Positions 57,405 through 64,000 of a stretch of 64,000 nt of DNA are shown here, piece by piece. The stretch is from positions 146,248-210,247 of the forward strand of contig JAJQCF010000031.1 in NCBI GenBank assembly GCA_021202845.1, in the 5' to 3' direction. Both the position numbers and the translations under genes were made by a program. Position 1 is the stretch's first letter. Each line of letters opens with the position of its first letter. The stretch comes from Oscillospiraceae bacterium. GTDB taxonomy: Bacteria > Bacillota > Clostridia > Oscillospirales > Oscillospiraceae. The notes under the pieces were generated by a model that searched no databases, was not told the origin of the DNA, and saw nothing but the letters and a program-made list of their open reading frames with translations.

Positions 57405-58445
57405 ATGAGCATCAGCTTTTCCGACGACTCTTTTGAACAGGCCGTGACCTCCGCCTCCATATTGCCGGAGGACGTCTCCGAGGGCTCGCTGCGCCCCCGC
57501 ACGCTGGCCGAGTATATCGGTCAGGAGCAGGCCAAGGAGAACCTGACAGTGTTCATCAAGGCCGCCAAAATGCGCGGGGAGTCGCTCGACCACGTCCTGC
57601 TGCACGGCCCGCCCGGCCTCGGCAAGACGACTCTGGCCGCCGTTATCGCCAACGAGATGGGCGTGAATCTGCGCATAACCTCCGGCCCCGCGATAGAAAA
57701 GGCCGGAGACCTCGCAGCGCTGCTGACAAATTTGCAGGAAAATGACATATTGTTCGTTGACGAAATTCACCGTCTGAACAGGGCAGTGGAGGAGATTTTG
57801 TACCCCGCAATGGAGGATTATGCCATTGATATTATCATCGGCAAGGGGCCTTCCGCCAACTCCATTCGCCTCGACTTGCCCAAGTTCACGCTTATCGGCG
57901 CCACAACGCGCTCAGGGCAGCTCACGGCGCCGCTGCGCGACCGCTTTGGCGTCAACCTGCGCTTGGAGCTGTACACGCCGGAGGAGCTGCGGCAGATTGT
58001 GGAGCGCAGCGCCGGTATTTTGGGCGTGCCCATAGAGCGCGGCGGCGCTATGGAGATTGCCAGACGCAGCCGCGGCACGCCGCGCATTGCCAACCGTATG
58101 CTGCGCCGAGTGCGCGACTTCGCGGAGGTCACGGCTGACGGCGTGATAACGCAGTCGGTCGCGGACGCGGCGCTGACGCGGCTGGAGGTGGACCAGCTCG
58201 GCCTTGACGCGCTTGACAGGCGTATGCTGAAGAGCATTATCGACTTCTATGGCGGCGGTCCTGTGGGCTTGGAAACACTGGCCGCCACTATCAACGAGGA
58301 GGCCGTCACGCTTGAGGACGTTTACGAGCCGTATTTGCTCCAGCAGGGCTTCCTCACAAGAACCCCGCGCGGCCGCTGCGTCACGCGCAAGGCTTACGAG
58401 CACCTCGGTATAGAATTCGTCGGTCAGAGCCAGCTTGAGCTGTGA
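57405..58445 (+). CDS. ruvB: Holliday junction branch migration helicase RuvB
   Basis: A 346-aa AAA+ motor that drives branch migration with Ruv[20 protein letters not shown] begins the core. Walker A is [12 protein letters not shown] near residue 66, Walker [13 protein letters not shown], sensor 1 [18 protein letters not shown], and the C-terminal winged helix binds DNA ([22 protein letters not shown]). AAAGGGGTGAAGCG precedes the ATG. It closes the ruvCAB operon; GCGCTGCC (58470-58477)/GGCAGCGC (58496-58503) may help end the transcript. Confidence 0.97.
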   Translation: MSISFSDDSFEQAVTSASILPEDVSEGSLRPRTLAEYIGQEQAKENLTVFIKAAKMRGESLDHVLLHGPPGLGKTTLAAVIANEMGVNLRITSGPAIEKAGDLAALLTNLQENDILFVDEIHRLNRAVEEILYPAMEDYAIDIIIGKGPSANSIRLDLPKFTLIGATTRSGQLTAPLRDRFGVNLRLELYTPEELRQIVERSAGILGVPIERGGAMEIARRSRGTPRIANRMLRRVRDFAEVTADGVITQSVADAALTRLEVDQLGLDALDRRMLKSIIDFYGGGPVGLETLAATINEEAVTLEDVYEPYLLQQGFLTRTPRGRCVTRKAYEHLGIEFVGQSQLEL

Positions 58446-58516
58446 GCTTTCGAGAACATAAAAATGCGCGCGCTGCCTTAAGATTTGATAAACAGGGCAG
58501 CGCACGCTGTGATATA

Positions 58517-58552
58517 AATAATTGAACAAAATAAAAATTTTGTTCAATTATT
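58517..58552. terminator. AT-rich perfect inverted repeat between ruvB and the GME-like gene
   Basis: 16-bp arms, 58517-58532 and 58537-58552, perfectly complementary, with loop AAAA. It lies between convergent genes. It has no GC core, unlike the other terminators in the window, so termination is only one possible role. Confidence 0.5.
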
Positions 58553-58579
58553 GGTCCGCAAATTATTATATTATGTTAT

Positions 58580-59278
58580 TTATACCGGCAGAATACCGCC
58601 TACGTCGAAGGCTTGGCTGTCGGTTAGGTACTTTACTTTATATCTGTGCTTTTCTGCAAATGCGTTCAGGCGCGCGGTGTTTGTTCCGCCGAGATGTCCT
58701 GTGAGGTATATTACATTATTATAAGTAAACGACGCGCCGCCGATGAAGCCTGCGTCGAAGCCCTCCAATAATATATCGCCCCAGTCGAGCCGCAGGCGGT
58801 CTGTTTCGGGAGCGAATGTCTCTAATACCATTAATATAGATGCGTCCGAGCTGACCGCGGCATTATCAAAGGTCAGCACATTGCATTTTGTGTAGCCTTG
58901 CTTGGTGTTTATCTTTTCGCCGTCAAAATTCTCGGTTACGACCTTGTCTGTGCTGTTTAGTCTGTGCAGCAGCCTGCCACTGACAAAGGCTGCGCAGAGC
59001 GGAACATCGGCGGGATAGTCCGGCGCTAAGTCTTTTTCCGCCAGGTATATTGCTATTCCCCTATTTGTTAAAAAATTAACAATTGCATGATTATTCCCAA
59101 GCTCGCGGCTGAGTATGGCTTTTTTATGCGGCATCAGGCATACTGATAGGTCCGCGTGACCGGCAAGGCGTGAATCTAATTTTGTTGAATCCGGCAGAAA
59201 CACAGGTTCAAAGCCGCTTTGCGCCAGCGGAGAGGCGAGCAGCTGCCTGTACCTCTCCCCTACCAGCACCGCGCTCAT
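58580..59278 (-). CDS. hypothetical protein, DUF6873/GME-fold-like
   Basis: A 232-aa cytosolic protein. Features are GHADLSVCLMPHKKAILSRE near residue 50, KQGYTKCNVLTFDNAAVSSD near 130, EGFDAGFIGGASFTYNNVIYLTGHLGGT near 180 and a final YLTDSQAFDVGGILPV. These match my memory of a Clostridia family described as DUF6873 with a guanidine-modifying-enzyme-like propeller fold; catalytic Cys/His of true GME enzymes are not evident. ATG 59278 overlaps the radA stop (ATGA), so it is coupled to radA. Function unknown. Confidence 0.65.
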   Translation of the reverse strand: MSAVLVGERYRQLLASPLAQSGFEPVFLPDSTKLDSRLAGHADLSVCLMPHKKAILSRELGNNHAIVNFLTNRGIAIYLAEKDLAPDYPADVPLCAAFVSGRLLHRLNSTDKVVTENFDGEKINTKQGYTKCNVLTFDNAAVSSDASILMVLETFAPETDRLRLDWGDILLEGFDAGFIGGASFTYNNVIYLTGHLGGTNTARLNAFAEKHRYKVKYLTDSQAFDVGGILPV

Positions 59279-60627
59279 TTCAACACCGCCAAAATTGCCT
59301 CGCGCACTGTCCTCACGCGGATTAGCTCTAAGCCTGCGGGTGCGGCGACGTCGCCGCGCATATGGGACGGAATGACGCATTTTGTAAAGCCGAGGCGTCC
59401 GACCTCGCTTAAACGCTGATTTATGGCGTTCACGGAGCGGATTTCCCCCGTCAGGCCGACCTCGCCGATGGCGGCGGTGTGGCAGTCGATAACGCGGTCG
59501 TAGGCGCTGGAGGCAATGGCGAGCACGGTTGCGAGGTCTGCTGCGGGCTCGTCAAGCTCAAGGCCGCCGATGACGTTTATATATGTGTCGCTGTTTTGCA
59601 TGGAGACTCCGCCGCGCTTTTCCAGCACCGCGATGAGCAGCATGGCGCGGTTGTGGTCGATGCCGTTGGAGTTGCGCCGCGAGCCGCTGTAGCCGGAGGG
59701 TGACACGAGCGCCTGAATTTCCGCCAGAACGGGGCGCGTACCCTCTATGACGCAGGTGACGCAGGTGCCTGGGGAGTTCATGGGTCTGCCGGACAGCAGC
59801 ATTTCCGAGGGATTGGGGACCTCCTTCAAGCCGTTATCCGCCATTTCAAAAACGCCAATCTCGTTTGTGGAGCCGAAGCGGTTCTTGGCCGCGCGCAGTA
59901 TGCGGTAGCTCATGGCGCGGTCGCCCTCGAAGTACAGAACGCAGTCCACCATGTGCTCAAGCACCTTGGGGCCGGCAATCGCGCCCTCCTTGTTGACATG
60001 GCCGACGACAAAGCAGGTGAAGCCCTGACCCTTGGCCAGCTGCATTATCGCCATTGTGCAGTCCTTGACCTGACTTATGGAGCCGGGGCCGGAGGTGATG
60101 TCGCCGTTATAAATAGTCTGCACGGAGTCGATTATCACAATGTCGGGCTTCACGTCTGTGATTGAGGTGATTATGTCGTCCAGCCGCGTTTCCGCCAAGA
60201 CGTAAAGCCCGCCGCTCTCCACGCCGAGGCGCTGGGCGCGCATTTTCAGCTGTCGGGTGCTCTCCTCGCCGGTGACGTACAAAATGCGCTCTCCGCTCAC
60301 AAGTCCGCAGATTTGCAGCAGCAGCGTGGACTTGCCTATGCCCGGCGCGCCGCCGACCAGCACAACGGAGCCGCGCACCGCGCCGCCGCCCAGTACGCGG
60401 TCAAGCTCTCCGAGGCCGGTGGAAAAGCGCAGCTCCTCCTCGGTACTCAGCTCGTTTATCGGCGTGGGCAGACTGCGCCGCCCCGCCGCCACCGTGCCGC
60501 GTGTCTTGGGGTTCTCGGCCTCGGCCTCAACAAGCGTGTTCCACGCCCCGCAGGACGGACACTGCCCGAACCACTTGCCCGTCTCGTTCCCGCAGTCTGT
60601 GCAGTAAAATTTTGTTTTTGACTTCAT
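59275..60627 (-). CDS. radA: DNA repair protein RadA
   Basis: A 450-aa RecA-like ATPase that promotes branch migration during recombination. The N-terminal zinc finger CTDCGNETGKWFGQCPSCG is at residues 9-27. Walker A is GGAPGIGKSTLLLQ near residue 92, the family motif KNRFGSTNEIGVFEM near 250, and a C-terminal Lon-like domain (GLTGEIRSVNAINQRLSEVGRLG) ends the protein. ATG 60627 has GAGGT 8 nt upstream. The long upstream extension in this frame is not coding. Confidence 0.95.
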   Translation of the reverse strand: MKSKTKFYCTDCGNETGKWFGQCPSCGAWNTLVEAEAENPKTRGTVAAGRRSLPTPINELSTEEELRFSTGLGELDRVLGGGAVRGSVVLVGGAPGIGKSTLLLQICGLVSGERILYVTGEESTRQLKMRAQRLGVESGGLYVLAETRLDDIITSITDVKPDIVIIDSVQTIYNGDITSGPGSISQVKDCTMAIMQLAKGQGFTCFVVGHVNKEGAIAGPKVLEHMVDCVLYFEGDRAMSYRILRAAKNRFGSTNEIGVFEMADNGLKEVPNPSEMLLSGRPMNSPGTCVTCVIEGTRPVLAEIQALVSPSGYSGSRRNSNGIDHNRAMLLIAVLEKRGGVSMQNSDTYINVIGGLELDEPAADLATVLAIASSAYDRVIDCHTAAIGEVGLTGEIRSVNAINQRLSEVGRLGFTKCVIPSHMRGDVAAPAGLELIRVRTVREAILAVLK

Positions 60628-60709
60628 GTATTTGTACCTCGTTCGGCATATTCTGTGTATAAAAAAATTATAGCATAAAAATGCGAACAAGTCTACTGCA
60701 CAACAAAAC

Positions 60710-60755
60710 GAAAGCTCTGCTCTATACAGAAAAGCTGTACAAAGAGCGGAGCTTT
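60710..60755 (-). terminator. terminator of the spoIVA-cwlD unit
   Basis: AAGCTCTGCTCT / AGAGCGGAGCTT pair with one mismatch across about 60713-60752. On the minus strand it is followed by tcgttttgttg. Confidence 0.75.
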
Positions 60756-60779
60756 TTGGTTTATTTTGCATTCCCTGCC

Positions 60780-61490
60780 CTACGCCGCCGACCAGTAGCG
60801 CAGGAAGACGGACGCCATTGCCATTGCTAATTTCAGCCTGTAGCCGTTGTCGGCGAGCTTTTCCGCCTCTTGCGGGTTGGAGAGGAAGCCGCACTCTGCC
60901 AAGACCGCGGGGCAGGTTACGCTGCGCATCAGGTACACCGAGTCGGGCGCGGGCGCGGCGACGCGGCGGTTTTCAGGGTTGAAGCTCTCAACAAGCTGGC
61001 TGTGCAGCGCCTCGCCGAAACCGCTGCTGCCCTCCGCCGCGCCGTACAGGACGAGCGTGCCGCTCGGGCGCGGGTCGGGATAGGCGTTTTGGTGTATGCT
61101 TATGAGCACGGCGTTTTTAATCGAGTTTATCAGCAGCAGGCGGTAGTTCTGGTCCCAGACCTTTTTTTCGGCAATGCTCGCGCTCTCGTCGGGGTAGTTC
61201 AAGTCCAAGGCGGTGCGCGTCATCACCGTCTCCGCGCCGCAGAGCGAGGCCAGAGCCTCGAGCCTCAGCGCAATGGCAAGGTTGACCTCGTTCTCCGTCA
61301 TGCCGTCTGCGGACGAAGCGCCGCCGTCCAGACCGCCGTGGCCGGCGTCTATCACCAGCACGGGCAGCTCGGCGCGCGCCGCGGCGACACTGTCCGCCGC
61401 CTCCACCCTGCCCGCGGTCGCTGCTGCAATTATCGCGGCTGCGGCGGCAAAGAGCAGGAGCAGAGCGGCAATTATCCGCCGGCTTTTCAA
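60780..61490 (-). CDS. cwlD: CwlD-type N-acetylmuramoyl-L-alanine amidase
   Basis: A 236-aa amidase_3 enzyme with an N-terminal signal/anchor (RIIAALLLLFAAAAAIIAAA, about residues 5-24). Zinc and catalytic residues are His in LVIDAGHGGLDGGA (near 50), Glu in MTENEVNLAIALRLE, His in LISIHQNAY and Glu in VLAECGFLSNPQEA. CwlD makes muramic-delta-lactam in the spore cortex, which the germination lytic enzymes need. The start is TTG overlapping the spoIVA stop (TTGA). Pairing with spoIVA supports a sporulation role rather than cell separation. Confidence 0.9.
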   Translation of the reverse strand: MKSRRIIAALLLLFAAAAAIIAAATAGRVEAADSVAAARAELPVLVIDAGHGGLDGGASSADGMTENEVNLAIALRLEALASLCGAETVMTRTALDLNYPDESASIAEKKVWDQNYRLLLINSIKNAVLISIHQNAYPDPRPSGTLVLYGAAEGSSGFGEALHSQLVESFNPENRRVAAPAPDSVYLMRSVTCPAVLAECGFLSNPQEAEKLADNGYRLKLAMAMASVFLRYWSAA

Positions 61491-62965
61491 AAAATTATGC
61501 AGATAAGCCCGCCGCTGCCCTCGTTGATAATGCGCTGGAGCGTCTCCCGCAGCTTATTGCGCGTTGTCTCGGGCAGGCGGGTTATTTTGCCGGTTAGCCC
61601 CTCCTCGGCTATGTCGTAGAGCGACTTGCCGAAGATGTTGGACTCCCAAATGCGGCTCGTGTCACCCTCATAGCCTTGGAGCAGGAAGCTGACTATCTCC
61701 TCGGAGGCCTTCTCCCCGCCCAGCGCGGGCGAGACTTCGGTTTCTATGTCGGTCTGTATCATGTGAATGGCGGGCGCGCCGGCCTTGAGGCGCACGCCGT
61801 AGCGCCCGCCTTGGCGAACTATCTCCGGCTCTGCAAGGCGCATTTCCTCCGGCGTGGGCATGACTATGCCGTAGCCGCACTTTTTCACGTCCTCCAAAGC
61901 GGCGTGGACGCGCTCATATTCCGTTTTCAGCCCCGCCAGCGAGCGCAAAAGCTGCACCAAGTCGCCGTCGTTTTGTATTTCAAAGCCGCTCTCGGCGCTT
62001 ATCGTGTCGTAGTAGAGAGAGCGCGGCAGGTCAATCGTCAGCGCGGCCTCGCCCGTGCCGAAGTTTACGCCGGTGAGCTTCGCGCCGCTGACGTACCGGC
62101 ACTCGCGCACGCTGCACGGCATTTTTTCCACATCGCTGAGACGGTAGAGCTCGCGCGAGGACTTCAAAACGGAGGCAAAGACCTCGCTTTTTACCGCGCA
62201 GTCGTTGTCCAGCGCGTCCAGCCACTCCGGCAGATAGATACTGACGCTCTCCAGCGGAAATTCGTACAGCACCGCGCCCAGCACGGCGGTCATGTCCTCC
62301 TCGGTCATGGCGGCGCAGTTGACCGGCAGGCAGCTCACGCCGTACTTGGCGCTCAGCTCTCCCGCCAGCACAATGGCGCTCTCGGACTTCGGCTCGGCGC
62401 AGTTGAGCAGCAGTATGTACGGCTTTTCGCTGACGCTCAGCTCGGCGGCGGTGCGCTCCTCGGCCTCCACGTAGCTCGCGCGCTCTATGCCGCAAATGCT
62501 GCCGTCGGTCGTCACCATAACAGTTAGCGACGAGTGGTCGGCGATAACGCGCCGCGTCCCCTCCTCCGCCGCCTCGGAAATGGGAATTTCCTCGTCGTGC
62601 CACGGCGTCATAACCATGCGCTCGGCGCCGTTCTCCGTCACGCCGACGGCGTCGGGCACTATAAAGCCCACGCAGTCCACAAGACGCACGGCGCAGCTTG
62701 CGGCGTCGTCCAGCGCGATGACGGCGGCCTCCTCCGGCACGAACTTGGGCTCCGCGGTCATTATCGTGCGTCCGGAGCCGCTCTGCGGCAGCTCGTCTCG
62801 CGCCCTCTCGCGGGCGTAGACATCGGTTATATGAGGAATAACCAGAGTCTCCATAAAGCGCTTGATGAATGTGGACTTGCCCGTGCGCACGGGGCCGACA
62901 ACGCCTATATAAACGCTGCCTCCCGTGCGGCAGGCAATATCACGGTAAACAGAAGCTGTTGACAA
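61487..62965 (-). CDS. spoIVA: stage IV sporulation protein A (SpoIVA)
   Basis: A 492-aa cytoskeletal-type ATPase of the mother cell that polymerises on the forespore surface as the base of the coat. The N-terminal ATPase domain has VYRDIACRTGGSVYIGVVGPV, with the P-loop GPVRTGKSTFIKRFME, and RDELPQSGSGRTIMTAEPKF. The middle and C-terminal domains end in GGLICIIF, as in other SpoIVA proteins. The start is TTG 62965: AAAAAGGAGG lies 8 nt upstream, and the result is 492 residues, the length of the Bacillus protein. A longer frame begins at 62995 but lacks a ribosome site. It is coupled to cwlD. Confidence 0.97.
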   Translation of the reverse strand: MSTASVYRDIACRTGGSVYIGVVGPVRTGKSTFIKRFMETLVIPHITDVYARERARDELPQSGSGRTIMTAEPKFVPEEAAVIALDDAASCAVRLVDCVGFIVPDAVGVTENGAERMVMTPWHDEEIPISEAAEEGTRRVIADHSSLTVMVTTDGSICGIERASYVEAEERTAAELSVSEKPYILLLNCAEPKSESAIVLAGELSAKYGVSCLPVNCAAMTEEDMTAVLGAVLYEFPLESVSIYLPEWLDALDNDCAVKSEVFASVLKSSRELYRLSDVEKMPCSVRECRYVSGAKLTGVNFGTGEAALTIDLPRSLYYDTISAESGFEIQNDGDLVQLLRSLAGLKTEYERVHAALEDVKKCGYGIVMPTPEEMRLAEPEIVRQGGRYGVRLKAGAPAIHMIQTDIETEVSPALGGEKASEEIVSFLLQGYEGDTSRIWESNIFGKSLYDIAEEGLTGKITRLPETTRNKLRETLQRIINEGSGGLICIIF

Positions 62966-62998
62966 ACTATCATCCTCCTTTTTTATCGGCATCACTGA

Positions 62999-63027
62999 AA
63001 AATATGAAAAATGGGACAGGATTATTC
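62999..63027 (-). promoter_or_regulatory. candidate sigma-E-like promoter of spoIVA
   Basis: Minus strand GAATAAT (63027-63021), 14 bp, CATATTTT (63006-62999). Six of seven -35 bases and five of eight -10 bases match the Bacillus sigma-E consensus. The start would lie about 15-20 nt before the ribosome site. Confidence 0.4.
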
Positions 63028-63028
63028 T

Positions 63029-63056
63029 TTGCAGGAGAGCAAATATGTGCTATAAT
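63029..63056 (+). promoter_or_regulatory. promoter of the FAH-family gene
   Basis: TTGCAG (63029-63034), 16 bp, TATAAT (63051-63056). It is divergent from spoIVA and begins just 1 bp past the candidate sigma-E -35. Confidence 0.6.
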
Positions 63057-63088
63057 ACATTATTATTCCTGCGAGGAGGCAAAAAACT

Positions 63089-63928
63089 ATGAAATTCTGC
63101 AACTTTTACACGCCCGAGGGGCGCGTTGCCACGGGGCTTGTGCGCGACGGCTTGGTTTACGACCTTGGCGACAGGGTGAGCCTGCGGCAGATTGTGCGCG
63201 GCAACAACCCAGCCATAAAGGGCGAGCGGGTGGCGGCGGAGGCGGACACGCCCAGCTACCCCGCGGACAGCGTCAAATACGCCAACCTCACTTCCCCGAG
63301 CAAGATTGCCTGCGTTGGCCTCAACTACAAGCGCCACGCGCAGGAGACGGGCGGCAAGGCGCCGGAGCACCCCGTGATTTTCAGCAAATTCAACGACTCG
63401 CTCTGCCCGCACGAGACCGAAGTGCCCCTCCCCCGCTGGCAGCGCTGCTTTGACTACGAGGCGGAACTGGTGATAGTCATGGGCAAGGAGGCGTGGAACG
63501 TCAGCGAGGAGGAGGCCGACAAGCATATCTTCGGCTACACTGTCGGCAACGACCTCAGCGCAAGGGACTGCCAGTTTCTCTCCAACCAGTGGCTCATAGG
63601 CAAGACCTTCCCCTGCTTCGCGCCCGTGGGGCCTTGGGTCGTGACTAAAGACGAATTCAACCCCGACGACCACCACCGCATTGTCTGCCGCAGAAACGGC
63701 GAGATTGTGCAGGACGACTATACCGACGGCATGATTTTCTCCTGCCGCCAGATAGTCAGCTTCGTTTCGCGCTACTGCCGTTTGCAGCCGGGCGACCTCA
63801 TATTCACCGGCACGCCCTCCGGCGTAATTTTGGGCAAGGCCAAGGGTACGCGCGACTGGCTCGTGCCGGGAGAGACTCTCGAAGTCGAGGTCGAGGGCAT
63901 CTGCACGCTGAAAAACAAGCTGATTTGA
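63089..63928 (+). CDS. fumarylacetoacetate hydrolase family protein
   Basis: A 279-aa metal-dependent enzyme of the FAH superfamily (hydrolases, decarboxylases and isomerases of beta-diketo or oxo acids). The core motif is KIACVGLNYKRHAQETGGKAPEHPVIFSKF near residues 70-100. Metal ligands are in the DYEAELVIVMGKEAWNV segment (E-x-E and D), followed by GYTVGNDLSARD and a C-terminal FTGTPSGVILG. Possible roles include acylpyruvate hydrolysis or oxaloacetate decarboxylation; the substrate cannot be chosen. GAGGAGG precedes the ATG. It is a single gene with its own promoter; the remaining 72 bases of the window show no callable feature. Confidence 0.9.
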   Translation: MKFCNFYTPEGRVATGLVRDGLVYDLGDRVSLRQIVRGNNPAIKGERVAAEADTPSYPADSVKYANLTSPSKIACVGLNYKRHAQETGGKAPEHPVIFSKFNDSLCPHETEVPLPRWQRCFDYEAELVIVMGKEAWNVSEEEADKHIFGYTVGNDLSARDCQFLSNQWLIGKTFPCFAPVGPWVVTKDEFNPDDHHRIVCRRNGEIVQDDYTDGMIFSCRQIVSFVSRYCRLQPGDLIFTGTPSGVILGKAKGTRDWLVPGETLEVEVEGICTLKNKLI

Positions 63929-64000
63929 GAGCTTTTCACGCCGTTCCCTTGGCGCACATACGACCCGTGTGGTCAAGCTCATACTCCCCTGTCAGCAGCA

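Noticed and set aside
63929..64000. Start of another gene at the right edge.
   Set aside because: No convincing start, ribosome site or hairpin in the last 72 bases; too short to judge.

Overview
The window looks like chromosomal DNA of a GC-rich, endospore-forming, anaerobic Firmicute of the class Clostridia, most likely from the Oscillospiraceae side. The evidence is the set of sporulation genes (SpoVM, a SipL-type SPOCS/LysM protein, SpoIVA, CwlD, SpoIIM-like and SpoVB-like proteins), a ferredoxin-linked 2-oxoacid oxidoreductase, amino-acid and organic-acid transporters, and strong GGAGG ribosome sites with frequent TTG starts. SipL-type proteins are known from Clostridia rather than Bacilli. 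No rRNA, CRISPR array, prophage or insertion sequence was seen.

Layout. 1-3.9 kb: end of an AMP-forming acyl-CoA synthetase, a P-loop ATPase and a four-subunit 2-oxoacid:ferredoxin oxidoreductase. 4.0-6.5 kb: polar amino-acid ABC transporter. 6.6-8.5 kb: a 52-aa membrane protein, SpoVM and SipL. 8.5-10.3 kb: a small AT-richer accessory patch, including a gene that looks like the start of an ECF sigma factor fused to a membrane-anchored partner. 10.4-13.2 kb: D-2-hydroxyacid dehydrogenase and membrane proteins. 13.3 kb: tRNA-Gln(CTG). 13.8-17.8 kb: pyruvate carboxylase and biotin ligase. 17.9-24.0 kb: cell-wall genes (ddl, murF, SpoVB-like flippase), coaX, a hydrolase and an acetyltransferase. 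24.2-27.2 kb: 3-hydroxyacyl-CoA dehydrogenase, a cyclase-family hydrolase and a divergent MerR regulator. 27.3-43.3 kb: asparaginase, then a long + strand housekeeping run (lepB, rbgA, rnhB, yraN, thrC, threonine aldolase, uvrA, recD2, comF, mreB-like), ending in a transglutaminase/SLH surface protein. 43.4-53.3 kb: a catabolic island with CoA-transferase, cupin-like protein, dehydrogenase, beta-keto acid cleavage enzyme, two LysR regulators and a TRAP transporter. 53.4-58.4 kb: yajC, TIGR04086, spoIIM-like, xerD, ruvCAB. 58.6-63.0 kb: a GME-fold-like protein, radA, cwlD, spoIVA. 63.1-63.9 kb: a fumarylacetoacetase-family enzyme.

How it fits together. SpoVM, SipL and SpoIVA are known partners that build the spore-coat basement layer; two of them are adjacent here and the third lies 54 kb away, each with a candidate sigma-E-like promoter. 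The 43-53 kb island reads as one module. A TRAP transporter imports an organic acid, the dehydrogenase oxidises a 3-hydroxy acid to a 3-keto acid, the BKACE enzyme cleaves it with acetyl-CoA to acetoacetate plus a new acyl-CoA, and the CoA-transferase recovers the CoA. The substrate cannot be read from sequence; this module is the best candidate for an undescribed pathway.
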